Source of the DNA: Astropecten irregularis
Lineage: Eukaryota > Echinodermata > Asteroidea > Paxillosida > Astropectinidae
Direction: 5' to 3'
Assembly (NCBI GenBank): GCA_963971285.1
Contig: OZ020244.1
Span: 18,228,001-18,292,000 of the forward strand
Length of the DNA: 64,000 nucleotides
Shown here: one piece after another, positions 13,053 through 24,169 of the stretch
How positions within the stretch are numbered: position 1 is the first letter of the stretch
How the letters are laid out: the number at the start of each line of letters is the position of its first letter
The notes under the pieces: generated by a model
Database searches by the model: none
The model's input: only the letters and a program-made list of their open reading frames with translations
Told to the model about the DNA's origin: nothing
Program-made: the position numbers and the translations under genes

Positions 13053-13139
13053 TAGTCTGGTTCCCGGACCCCCAAAAAGCGCCCGACTATTGTGTGTCAA
13101 ATGAGTCGTCAGGGAATCTTTGGGCAGGGTACCAGACTA
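13053..13139. mobile_element. 87-bp MITE with 9-bp target duplication, TAGTCTGGTTCCC family
   Basis: The ends are TAGTCTGGTTCCC and the inverse GGTACCAGACTA. It is flanked by AGGCTAATC (13044-13052) and AGGCTTATC (13140-13148). Duplication unit 1 has the uninterrupted single site AGGCTAATC at 6204-6212. This fixes both the element borders and the 9-bp target duplication. A second copy is at 45215-45315. Confidence 0.85.
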
Positions 13140-13659
13140 AGGCTTATCATACTTTCAAAAAGAAGTTGCGGTCAATCATTTTGGATCGCTTTTGTTGTTA
13201 TTCTGTTGATCTTTTTACATACACTTTTTGACTGTTTGCCACTCATAATATGCACATAATGATCCTTGTCATATTGAAAAAAAAATCATTCATATCAAAA
13301 TGTTTTCTAAGTTCTCAATAGTTAAGTGGGAAAACTGCTGGGAGATACAGTCAAATAAAAACGTCAGTCGGCCTTGCTCTCCATTGCAATATAATGAGTG
13401 TACAGGTGATTCCAAACAGTGCGCCACCAAGAGTTTGCAACGCATTGGCCAATCACAATGCATGGAATCCATCGACCAGTGACTTGCATACTGGGTCGAC
13501 AAAATTAATTGTGATTGGCCAACGCGTTAATTGCAAACTCTTGTGTGGTCCCGCACTATTTGGAATCATCTAAATTGATATCCGCTGCTAAAAAGAAGCG
13601 TGAACGAAGATTGTCAACATAAGGCGCGCGTTTTAAATTTGGCATAAAGGCCTAATGCT

Positions 13660-16600
13660 TTAGAATCTTTCTCTGAGTTTGATCTTGATGTCGTTTGCAG
13701 CTCTGAAGACCATCCGGTGGCAGGGGATGACTTTGTGGTTGGGATCCAGCTCAATGTGGAATCTCCTCAACACCCGAGCCAGTATCACCTTCTCCTCGTT
13801 CAAAGCAAAGTTCTGTCCGATGCAGTTCCTGAGAAAAAAAAGATCAACAGAATGTTATGACTGTGAAAGAAAGGCATGAAGCTTATATCAAAAGCTTCTT
13901 AAAGAAATATACGGACTGATTTAATCACATACCACGGACTGCTTACCAGCCAATAACGATTTCAGTGTTATGGCGTCGCGTTTCATTCTACTAACTATAT
14001 CAAAGGCAAAATTGATTTGTTCTTAGTGAAGGCTAGTGCGTGCCTAGTTTTCTATAACAACCTTTTACTACTGATAACCTTTTAAAATACAAATCAACGT
14101 GCTTATACCTGGGACCAGCAGAAAACGGCACGAATGCATATGGATCAATTTTCTTCGCATTTTCAGGTGAAAAACGGTCTGGATTGTACTCCTGTGATAA
14201 CAAAAAGAGGGAAGTGCATATCAATTTTACAAATAAACAAGTTAGAAAGTTACAAATATATAACGTTGCTTATTGAGCACACTGAAACAGCATCAAGCAT
14301 CTTAACGAAGCATCCATTCATTTCAGGATCAGCAAATTGCGTTAACCGTGCAATGGAACAAGAAACTACGGGTTGTTCTTTAAGTGAGCCCACGTAAGAC
14401 TTACCGAAGGGTTGGGCCACACTTCTGGATTGCGATGTAGGGCATGGATGTTCAGATCGACCGCTGCTCCTTTGGGAATCAGCCTATCTTTGACGAAGAT
14501 GTCTTTCTCGACTATTACCCGTTTCACGATGGGTACTGGTGGATACACTCTCATTGCCTCCTTCAGACACTGGTAAAGGTATTTCATCTTGCCCAGATCC
14601 TCCCTGCAATTCACGGCAAAGAGGACATTATATACGTTCCATCATTTCCCCATTCTATTCCACCACAGCATGCATTATCGAACCACCCTGCCGAAGCCTG
14701 AGCACCCTAGCCCTCCCTGTCTCCCATCCTGATCAAATGCCACATCCCATCTCTGTCTGTTCTGTATTACTAGCCTACCACAAGATTTCATCCGAGTCTC
14801 TTCCTTCCAGCAGTTCATCAATCTCCTCCTGTACCCTCTTCTGGTGTTCAGGATACACCGCCATGACATACAGCATCCACGTCAAGCTGCTGGCCGTCGT
14901 GTCGTGCCCCTCGAAGAGGAACGTGTCTACCTCGCTGCGTATCTCCAGGTCGGTCATCCCCTTGCCGTCCTCATCTCTGGCAGCCAGCAAGATGCCCAGA
15001 AAGTCCATGTATTCAGGTTTCGAATCTGTCCTTGGTGACATCTGAAACAATTATTTTGGCAGGCTATAAAGCGAATCTTTTACTACAACATTCAAACTGT
15101 TTATGTCTTTGAGATAGCCCTTTAATACCTACCTTATTATACTCTTATAGCTTTTGCTACCGCAGAATGAACTTTGTTTAAGGGATCGACAGTATTATAT
15201 CACAAGTTGCCAAAATGACTTTGTGTTACTTGCTATTATAAAAAAAATGTTTCACAGTCTTTATGTTTTTACCCCAAGTATAGGTCTATATATATGTCCT
15301 CGTATATCGTCAGAATCACAGACCAGAACGGGATCCAAAAATGAACAGCTAATCATGATGCGTTAATTAATAAAATAAAACCAGACAAACAAACAAAATC
15401 AAACAGCAAAGAAACACTGAACAAACAAAGTAGTTAATCTCCCATGAATTATGACTAACCATTTCCTGGCGTCGTTTTTTGATCACGCCGTCCGAGATAC
15501 CATGAACGAAATCCACATTTTTCAGGAACTTTTTTCCAACACTGGACCTATTGAATATGAAATCCGGGTACAGCAGAGGTGTGCTGGAGGGAAACATAGA
15601 GAGAAGGAAGGAGACATGGAGTGACTTAAGTTTAAGCAAGAGAAAAATGGTTAAGGTCTGAAAAATGAATCGGCGAAGATGTATTACTCGACATACATTA
15701 TAAGTATTTTATAGGTACTTTTAGCACTACGTTCAGGACGTCAATGGAGGACGTGGATAACATCAGTTTAAAGACTGTTCACATAAATCAATGTATATAG
15801 GCTTGAAATAATTATGACATTGAGTGTCACTGGAAAGGGTTGATCATCAAATGAGATGAGCCCCATTGTGCATCTGAATGTGTAGTTTTTTAAGGACCAA
15901 GGAAAGATGTTGTCAGTGAAAACTTGCTTTCATGACCGTGTGATACAACGGGGAGACATTGAGCTTGAACTTGAGGTTGCTTAATAGTGTATAAGAAAAA
16001 TGGCAAGATGTATCACGGACGCGTTATAATTATTATATGCATGCAAGTATTGATTTGCCTATACACAATCATAATGTTGTACTTACAAAACTCTGTGTTG
16101 GTTCCCCTCTGCCAGTTCATTCACTGCGACTACATACGGATGGCTCTCTCTACGAAGATAAAGCAGATTGAATTCAGTATTATCAGGATCAATAGCAGGT
16201 TCAAATGGCATCACAAAATGAATGGATATAATCGTCTAATACCAATAGTACTAGACTCACCCATCGCTCTATACAAGATATCATTCATCATTATTATGCA
16301 GTTTCAATATTTTCATTACCCTGTGATCTGGCAGTTGGTCTCATACGAGAAGGCACATTTAAACAGGATATCCAGCGTACACAGACTGACATTCTTTGTT
16401 ACCTGGAAACTGTCGCCATTGGCAGCGCATGCGGCCATCTTGTTCTGCAAGTCAGATGTAAATATAAAGACCATGGATTTACCAGACATATGTTTTTTTC
16501 GTGTGATTTGTGTACTGTCTGGAGAAACCGATGCATTTAATCACTTGATAATGCAACACTGTTGACTTGTAATTAAGGAGAGGCAGTTTCAAAATGAGCG

Positions 16601-17641
16601 ATATGTAGCGCTTAAGTTAATGTATTTCTGGAAAGCTGGCCTTATTTATGTACAGGTATGTCATGTTGTAATTTTATGAGGGTAAAATACAGTATATGTA
16701 GCATTCTTGCAAGTTACAGTACAGTATTAACATCCATGCCACCCTAAAGGTGTTTATGCGTATAGTCACCAGTAAGACGTCCGTTGCTTCGTTATACAGT
16801 TTCATGTACGTCTTGAGAACGTCAAAGTGAAATGCATGGGTGATCAAACGCCGGTTCCGGAACCACCTATCTCCACTTGCAAGGAGTAGTCCTCTACCAA
16901 GCCACGGCAAAACGAAACGGTAGCTAGGCGTGAGAGGCATCATGGGTTTCGGATCTGAGGGTTTGAGCATCGATGGTCACATTTACACAAAAAAACCTCT
17001 CAATGTCATGGTTTGAAATACTGACAATGTTATAAATATTCAATAAAAGATTCCAGTGATGAACGTTTACCTCTACCCTTCATGACTGCTCTCATGATGT
17101 CAGGATTATTGCCAATCACCGTCAGGCCAAGAGGGCCATGGAACCAGCGGAAGCCGTTGGGATACTTGGCGGTCATATCACGATAGAAGTCCAATCTTGC
17201 CTGGGGGTTACTTGAACGGACCTTGGGGTCACTCATCGGGTTCTTGAAAGAACAGAGAATCATAATTAAGGTAAAAATCACTGCGCTAAACTCATGATGA
17301 TCAGGACATTCATATCGTCTACTTCTATCACGATCACTAAATATGCACATCAAGATGAAGGCATGCAGCTATACCTTCGCGAGTGCATTCTGTATTTTTT
17401 CCCTTGTTTGTCCTAAATAATTGTGTGGTTTTTTATTACAAATTCAGATTTAGACTAATTTCATTTGAAAGCTCACCTGAGTCATGTTACCCGTCAGCCA
17501 GTGAGGCGGTAGTCCTGGCCACTGGGACAACAAGATGGCTCGAATCCTCCGACGAGAATTGATAAATCTCAGCAGAACATAGCCAAGATACGTCAATACC
17601 GCTACCAAACCTAGACTCACGACCAAAGGCACGTCAACCAT
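13660..17641 (-). CDS. CYP4-like: cytochrome P450 family 4 (gene B), complete, 515 aa
   Basis: Tandem paralogue of gene A with identical exon lengths and phases: 17641-17477, 17242-17071, 16954-16770, 16444-16320, 16149-16087, 15583-15460, 15041-14779, 14603-14405, 14191-14109, 13828-13660. The open frame is 1548 nt ending in TAA. Exon 1 encodes the same anchor as A ([15 protein letters not shown]). Key residues are all present: Glu322 in FEGHDTT, E381/R384, PDRF and Cys462 in FSAGPRNCIG. Differences from A include exon 2 (NPMSDP for HPMSDP, DFYRDM for DFFLDM), YPPVPIVKR for YTPVPMVKR and Pro429. It probably has the same membrane-bound monooxygenase role with a shifted substrate preference. 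Its ATG lies 7061 bp from that of A, the period of the duplication. No disabling change is visible. Confidence 0.93.
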
Positions 17642-18129
17642 TTTTGTTTATATCAACATTTTCACTCAGTGCTTGCAGAAGTATACAACTTGTCGATCCC
17701 TTCTTTACATCTAGGCCTATACAGCGTAGCGGGTTGTGCATGCGGCGCGTGCATATTGATTTTTTATACATACGAAATGTCGGGCACAGGTTTACAGTCC
17801 GCGTTTCAATAGCACCTTTTACCATAACTCCAATGGTAAAAGATATTATACGCGGCGAATTCCTTGCTTCCGGGGGGGTTTGGTTGTGGCAACGATGTTA
17901 TGGTTGAACAACTCAGAAAAAGCACTTAATATTATATTTATACGTGCAACAGTTTATATGCACGCGTGTACATACCTTCCGAACTTGACCTCGGTGCCTT
18001 TGTTCACTTTTGTATCAAAGGGAGGTGCTGCCAAATAAGGTATAATTATTCAAAGGGAGTTGCCGCAGATAATTATATGCAAATGCCGGGGGAAGAAACT
18101 TTTAACCAATTGGAAGCATTGTTTACGCG

Positions 18130-18417
18130 TCAGGACATCGGGTGATTTATTATAACGATAGTCACTCTGTCACAGCCACTGGAAGTGAACAGAGCAAATT
18201 TGTTTTCCGGAATTAATTTGCCCACCTCCTCCAGCTCCCCGATCACTGGCCTCCCGTCGTTTCCATTATACATCCCATTGGGCTGTTTGTTTACGTACCG
18301 GGCTGGCAATTCTGTGCGGATGTTGATATCCAGCAACCCATTTTCTCGTTTATTCTCGTTTTCATACAGCTCCAATTCCGTCAAATGTTGACGCTCAAGG
18401 CGCTTTATAATGAAAAC
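18130..18417 (-). CDS. unidentified coding-like ORF, probably terminal exon or gene relic
   Basis: An open frame of 95 codons between an in-frame TAA (18420-18418) and a TGA ending at 18130. The composition is protein-like: an amphipathic, acidic segment around HLTELELYENENK, then YNGNDGRPVIGELEEVGKL and SSGCDRVTIVI. It has no internal Met start in a good context, and an AG at TTACTTAAG just upstream could be an acceptor, so a last exon is plausible. The first 18 or so codons (to ELYEN) also survive in duplication unit 1 near 10905-10960, where the remainder is replaced. I do not recognise the family. It may be a fragment of a gene broken before or during the P450 duplication. Confidence 0.3.
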   Translation of the reverse strand, partial: VFIIKRLERQHLTELELYENENKRENGLLDINIRTELPARYVNKQPNGMYNGNDGRPVIGELEEVGKLIPENKFALFTSSGCDRVTIVIINHPMS

Positions 18418-18826
18418 TTAAGTAAAATATTGTAAAAAAAAAAAAGAAAGCCGAATTTGAGATAAGATTAAAAATCGGAAGAGATAAGCAAATGAAATAA
18501 AGAAGTAAAAGAACAAAAAAAACCCATTAAAACAAACCCTCATGCAAGAATTTTCAACAATGAAAAAAATGTCTAAAATCCATGAAAGCAGAATCTATAT
18601 CAAACTTTAAAAACCGCAAAAAAGCCAAAAATACTCCTCAAATTAAAGCAGAATTTAAGATAAAAAAAGACTTAAAATTGTGATTGGACAAGTAAATAAA
18701 AGAAACATTAAGAAACCCTATTAAAACAAAACACTAACTCACACTAAGAATAATAAGCCATGAAAATAGTCTGTAGGTGAAGGTTCGCTGCTAAACATCA
18801 ATAACCTTAAACTTTTAAATAGTTAA

Positions 18827-19609
18827 AGGGATGGTAGTGGTACAGAACTGGTTTTTGCGACAAACCGTTGCTGACAGTGAAAGCACATTATGTAATCAAT
18901 ATGGTGGCTTTAAAGGGACATCGCAAACAAATATTGACGCCAATATTGACGCCAATATTCACGACTTTTACCCCAAGTCGCAAATATTGACGCCAATATT
19001 TACGACTTGGCCTCAAGTCGCAAATATTGACGTCAATATTGACGCCAATATTCACGACTTGGCCTCAAGTCGTAAATATTGACGCCAATATTGACGCCAA
19101 TATTCAGGACTTAGCCTCCAAGTGGTAAATATTGACGCCAATATTTACGACTTGGGCCCCAAGTGGTAAATATTGACGCCAATATTCACGACTTTTACCC
19201 CAAGTCGTAAATATTGACGTCAATATTGGCGACAATATTTGCGACTTGGGGTAAAAGTCGTGAATATTGGCGTCAATATTGGCGTCAATATTTGTTTGTG
19301 ATGTCCCTTTAAAGCCACCATAATTCCATCATATACTTTAACTGACAAACATGTATAGAAGTTTGAGGTCAATCAGCCATCTGGGTTAGGAGAAAAAAGT
19401 GAAAACCCGTTTACACATTTTCAACGATATTATGCGTTCATAATAAAACACTTCATTTAAATAGCTTCATTTATTTCTCAATGAGTATGGCATTTCAGAC
19501 AAAAACATTTCATGGGATCATCACCATTCATCACCATTATACTGTGTAAGTTTTATGTGAATCTTTGATCTTGAAGTTTATTTTGTCTTACCAATTCTGT
19601 ACCATCCCT
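18827..19609. mobile_element. TTAA-flanked MITE, AGGGATGGTA ends (outer host element)
   Basis: The ends are AGGGATGGTA and the inverse TACCATCCCT. They are flanked by TTAA at 18823-18826 and 19610-19613. A second TTAA element (18914-19308) sits inside it. The remaining arms contain no ORF. Confidence 0.75.
18914..19308. mobile_element. nested TTAA element built of ATATTGACGCCAAT repeats
   Basis: The ends are AGGGACATC and the inverse GATGTCCCT, flanked by TTAA (18910-18913 and 19309-19312). The interior is an array of TATTGACGCCAA and ACGACTT...AAGTCG modules in both orientations, so the 395 bp is one large imperfect palindrome. The repeat spacing is irregular and the units are self-complementary. 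This is not a CRISPR array. Confidence 0.8.
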
Positions 19610-19957
19610 TTAATAATAAATACAGAGTGTCAGTGCTAGAAACGATTATTTGCAATGTCATGATTATACCGTAGATATGCTTTCTATACGGAGCTCCATG
19701 AGTGTTATCCCACATAATCCAGATAACAACGAAATATTTAATTTATCTTGCCAGGTCGACTGTTTTACTGCCCGTGGAGTGCCGTAGTAAATTATATTAT
19801 GGAACAAGTCGACTCCCTTCTTTCAATAAGTCGACTTGGCGACGCATGCAGTTGTTCGGATAACATCAATTATCGTATAATAAGTGCCTACTTTTAGTGC
19901 TTGGTCGACCTGGCGAATAATCCGAGATTGTGGCGAATAATGGCTATAAGTGGAATA
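19610..19957. other. spacer with diverged GTCGACT-rich repeat
   Basis: No exon is seen. The block at about 19770-19950 (GTGCCGTAGTAAATTAT followed by several GTCGACTTGGCGA-like words) is related to one at about 44990-45160, so it is a diverged dispersed repeat. Confidence 0.45.
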
Positions 19958-20616
19958 GGGGCTGTCCATAAAGTACGTACGCCCGAAATGCCAACTTGTT
20001 CGACCCCCCTCCCCCTCTGTACGCATGGCGTACGCAGTGGTCCCAAACCCCCTCCCCCCGGCATACGCATTCCACATTAGGTTTTTCACTTCTCGGGCCG
20101 GTACCGTTAGGGGCCGTACGTACGCACGAAAGGGGGGGGGGGGGGGAGGGGGTTGTTACCGATGCGTACGCCATGCGTACAGGGGGAGGGGGGGGGGGGG
20201 GGTTCAGGCCAATGCGTACCGTACGCAAACGAAAAATTTGCATAGCATTATATCGCGCGAAAAGAGAGGTAAAAAACGTGAAAAAAGCACCGGGATTGTT
20301 TTGTTTTTTCCTTTTTTTTCTTATTCAACATATATAAAATAGTAAAATACATCCGTAAATGTATAAAAACCTGTAAAACTTTAGTCATTCACTTCGGAAT
20401 TTGAAAGTGACGTTCCAATAACGGTACCGGCCCGGATTACTGTGACATTTTAATGATGCTAAAGCAAGGGATGGGACCACGAGAAGTGAAAAACCTAATG
20501 TGAAATGCGTATGCGTACAGGGGGAGGGGGGACCATTGCGTACGCCTTGCGTACAGAGGGAGAGGGGGGTCAAAAAAAGTTGGCATTTCATGCGTACGTA
20601 CTTTATGGACGGCCCC
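19958..20616. mobile_element. TIR element GGGGCTGTCCATAAAGTACG, with G-run interior
   Basis: The left end is GGGGCTGTCCATAAAGTACG and the right end is the inverse CGTACTTTATGGACGGCCCC. Subterminal inverted blocks follow (TACGCATGGCGTACG against CGTACGCCTTGCGTAC). The interior has uninterrupted G runs at 20131-20146 and 20185-20201. There is no transposase ORF; open frames here are low-complexity shadows. The target duplication is not clear. Confidence 0.7.
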
Positions 20617-20875
20617 TTAAATAAGGCCATAAAAAATTGTTGTATTGGAGTAACGGAGGGTTGGAAAATAGGGTAGAGCTGGCGGATTTTTTTATTTTTT
20701 TATTAAATTTTTCCTGTATTAAATGTTTTTTTCCCCCCTGTATATCACAGTATTTGACGAGTCAAATAAATACAAGAAGTTCCGTGTTTACGGAGGAGCA
20801 CCATAAAATATGCGATTTTTTTTTTGATTTTTTTTGATTTTTTTAATTTTTTTTACAACAATTTTTTTTATGGCC

Positions 20876-21093
20876 TAGTAAAACAACGACCGAAAATCTT
20901 TTTGATCTTTTAAAAGATCAAAAATAAAAGAGAAAAGACTTAAGAAATACTGTGGCTGTTTTTCACTGTTTTCTCAAAAAGTGGGCAATGTATGGGACTG
21001 ACATTTTCACAGATGACTATTACTGTATCTGTATTGGTATTTTTGCCCATGAATCTGTATTTCTTTGATAAAAACCAAAGTATGATACTACCT
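20876..21093. mobile_element. TTAA-family MITE, right half only
   Basis: It matches the right half of the 4013-4380 element from the GATCTTTTAAAAGATC centre to AAAACCAAAGTATGATACTA, followed by CCT and TTAA. The left half is absent and replaced by T-rich sequence. Confidence 0.7.
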
Positions 21094-21444
21094 TTAAGTG
21101 GAATGACACTCTTGGAACTCCGTAGAAAACATGGATGATGCCCTTTGACATCGTATACGTACCGCGAGTTAGTCCTGGTCCACGACTATGTTATTACCGT
21201 ACTCGAACGTACGAACCGATTATCCGCACTGACACGCACGTATGTACACCCATTCGTAAAGGCCCTCTGTATTAAAGGTGCAGGCTCGTCGATGCTCGAC
21301 GGACAAAATTCGTGCCACGAAAAGTCACCTTTGCCCTTGCGGTTGCCAGCTCTTACAATCCCGGAGGGCGAGCGCCAGCCGGTCTAATAATAGCCCTGTA
21401 CGTGCGTATACACTATGCGTGCGTGCCAGTATGCATTGTATTAT

Positions 21445-21883
21445 TAGGCACGTTCTCACACACCAAATAGCGCGACTATTTGGGTCGCGATTTGGAGCGC
21501 GACCCAAATAGTCGCGCTCTTTGTCGTGTTCACACAGCCAAAAAAGCGCGACCCAAATCGCACCGGTACGATTTCTATCAAACTGCGCGTACGCGATTCT
21601 AAATGTTTAGCGTGAAGTTGGCATGCATCCTGTGCTTAACTCGCGCGCCCGCCTTGCATGATGGGATATAAAAAACCGGTATTTTTTGGTGCACCGTTCA
21701 CACAGCAAATAATCGCGACTATTTGCAAAAAGACGCACTACTAGTGCGATTTGGAGCGCGCTCCAAATCGCACTAATAGTCGCGATTATTTGTGTTCCCA
21801 CACAAATAAGCGCGACTATTTGGGTCGCGCTGCAAATCGCGACCCAAATAGTCGCGCTTTTTTTGTGTGTGAGAACGTGCCTA
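21445..21883. mobile_element. CpG-rich foldback element TAGGCACGTTCTCACAC
   Basis: The ends are TAGGCACGTTCTCACACA and the inverse TGTGTGAGAACGTGCCTA. Inside are repeated self-complementary modules (GCGCGACTATTTGGGTCGCG, CGCGACCCAAATAGTCGCGC) spaced by GTTCACACA motifs. It is unusually rich in CpG. No transposase is seen. Confidence 0.75.
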
Positions 21884-22163
21884 TTGTAGACGATTGATAT
21901 TGCAGGACGACGCGATGGTTATGAAGTGGAGACATCCATGCCTGTACACCCACATTGTGTGTACATAATGTACATGTACGTAAACTACGTATAGGCCGTT
22001 GTGGTATCTGCCCTCGAATTGTGTGCGCACGGTTGTGGGATATTTCAGGGAGCAAGAAAAAATCACTCCGTTTGATAGATCTTAAAACAATTCATTAAAT
22101 TTTCCATGCTGGCACGTCAACATCCCCGCAGTTTTTGTGAAAAAAAAATCGATTCAAATTTAC

Positions 22164-22305
22164 CGATTGAAATCAGACCTAAAAGTAACCAACCACCCAG
22201 TCGGTACAGCCATGGAGGGTACAGCCACCGCCAAAGAGCAGCAGCAACATATGCCACATTGACGAATTGCAGGAACAATATCCCAAAGTATTCATTATAA
22301 CCCGA
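22164..22305 (-). other. hydrophobic exon-like ORF, family unknown
   Basis: A possible exon between the acceptor TTTTTTTCATACAAG and a donor at CAATCG/GTAAAT. It encodes 47 codons rich in Leu, Trp and Tyr (LFLQFVNVAYVAAALWRW, then GGWLLLGLISI), like one or two membrane helices. No partner exon or family match is recognised, so a chance ORF is quite possible. Confidence 0.18.
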
Positions 22306-23635
22306 CTTGTATGAAAAAAAATACAGCATTGTCTAATTCCTTGCAGGCCTTTATTTTATTTGATATAGGGACTAATTTACAAAGTTTACCAAATTTATAA
22401 GATGAATTTCACTTGCATTATACGAGCCCCCACGTTGATATTTAGGCCTACGTCGTTATGGTCATTTTTGTAGAAAGTGAGGTTTATAATAATAGTATAA
22501 TTAGAAGATAAATACAAGCTGATACACTAGATATACAGAGACTTGAAACTAAAAGTCACTTCTCATAAAATGAACTGTTTTTTTTTACTGATAGCATTGA
22601 ATATACAGTTCATGTACTGTAGTTGTATACATGTATACATAGCACGCACTGTACATGTACATAATACACAAAAACGAATGTCGCCTGGCGACTGTGGCGC
22701 TCTACGCGCACAGAGATTGGCCGAGCGCTGTGCGTATCTAGGTAAACAGTAAACAGTATCTAGGTAAACAGTACGCGTAATGGTCAAATTAGAGAGATGT
22801 ATTTGAATGACGCGGGCCCTGTCATGTCCGCGAACTTGACGAAGTGATTCACTATGCACACAATGTTTTGTTTACAAAGTATTCTTCAGCGGATTGATAG
22901 AAAGACGAGTCAAAGCTTGTTTCACTATTACAATCATGTATACATGTACAGTATATGGTACCAATTCACGTACACCTCACATAACCAGTTCAGCATGAAT
23001 ACGCACCGTGACAAACGTCAGATTTTGAGAGATTTTCCTTAGGCCTAAATTTCGTAAAATAAGATAGAAACAAACCTCAAAGACGTTCTAGAAAACCTCA
23101 TTTTTTCCCAATTTCCTTAAATTTCTTTAACATAATTGGCAACACAGTAAATCGATCTTTGATACTTTTACTATCCAAAAATACAAAAAAAGCAAAAATC
23201 GATGTTGGAGTAATTTTTGCCGATTCGGCAACTTCAGACGCCGATTACGCGATATCGACAAATGGGGGAATTCATTTCGCTCCATTCACGGTGTCACTTG
23301 TCATTCAAAACCCTGTGCATTCCATAAACCCCAGTAAAGTTCAAGACTTTGAGTTTTTGTGGAAAAACATCAGCATTAGTAAAATAATAGTAATTTATGT
23401 CAAACTCGCACATGTAACAGATTCCCCTAGCATATGGGGTTGGGTTAGGCTCTGCCTACAGATCCGTACATGTATTTTTATACACTCCGAGTGCATGTAC
23501 GCACTGCTACACGTGTGTCACGTTAACAGGGGGTGTAATGAGCCTTCCTAGAACAGCATAACAACATCGATAAAGCTACAGAGGGCGCTATTGTAAAAGT
23601 TGCTCTATTTTTCGACGAGCCTGCGCCTTTAAGGC

Positions 23636-24168
23636 CATAGATATAATAAAAAAACTAGATGTCGCATTGCCTGCTCGTGGGCGCGTCTTTTTTTACTTTA
23701 GGCGCCATTTTTAAAAGGTATTTTTCGAATACGTTTTTATGGAACGCCGTAGCTATCTTCTTTAGATTGTTTGCTTTGGTAATTCCATCATTTAAATTTC
23801 CAAATTGCATGATGGAATTTGCAAACAGAATGACAGAATGACAAACTGAATGATGAAATTGGTGACCGGAATGACAAAACGGCAATTAAAATGATGAAAT
23901 TTGCGAATTTAATGATGGAATTTACCGACAAACAATCTAAGCCACCGATTATAGCTACGGCGTTCCATCATGTTTCTGGTGCATCGCGTACCGCGTAACG
24001 CGTAACGGCCGGCACTGCGTACCGCGCGGGTACGCGATCGTTGTACTAAGCGCTTGGATGTTAAGGTTCATTTTTTACCTTCCTTCAATGGCCGCGTCCT
24101 GCATGCGCGGATATACCTCCCATTGGTTTGTACACGGGTGCGTCATCTAGTTTTTATATATATCTATG
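23636..24168. mobile_element. TIR element ACTAGATG..CATCTAGT (copy 1)
   Basis: The outer inverted ends are CATAGATATAATAAAAAAAC and the inverse TTTTATATATATCTATG, followed by ACTAGATG / CATCTAGT. The interior includes CATTGCCTGCTCGTGG, inner inverted blocks (GTAGCTATCTTCTTTAGATTG against CAATCTAAGCCACCGATTATAGCTAC) and a run of AATGA(C/T)(G/A)-type short repeats. A second copy is at 52334-52818. Confidence 0.75.
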
Positions 24169-24169
24169 T

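Larger units (their letters stand above)
11123..18583. repeat. tandem duplication unit 2 (contains CYP4 gene B)
   Basis: Second copy of the unit, colinear with 4775-11119 and ending at the same TAAAATCCATG. It differs by insertions: a TIR element at about 12312-12648 and an 87-bp element at 13053-13139. Sequence at 17815-18355 is replaced by unrelated sequence in unit 1. A TTAA-family remnant lies at about 11624-11812. The gene-free stretch 11123-13659 shows only these repeats. Confidence 0.9.

Noticed and set aside
14539-15045. 168-codon plus-strand ORF over gene B, with similar ones at 7572-7877 and 42317-42583
   Set aside because: It is the antisense frame of P450 exons 7 and 8; the minus-strand reading gives the conserved P450 motifs.
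18914-19308. Regular repeated units that could suggest a CRISPR-like array
   Set aside because: Units are self-complementary and occur in both orientations, spacing is irregular and there are no unique spacers. TIRs and TTAA flanks show a foldback transposon.
19944-20342. Several 80-113-codon ORFs rich in Gly or Pro
   Set aside because: They are translations of the G/C runs in the TIR element at 19958-20616, open on both strands because of low complexity.
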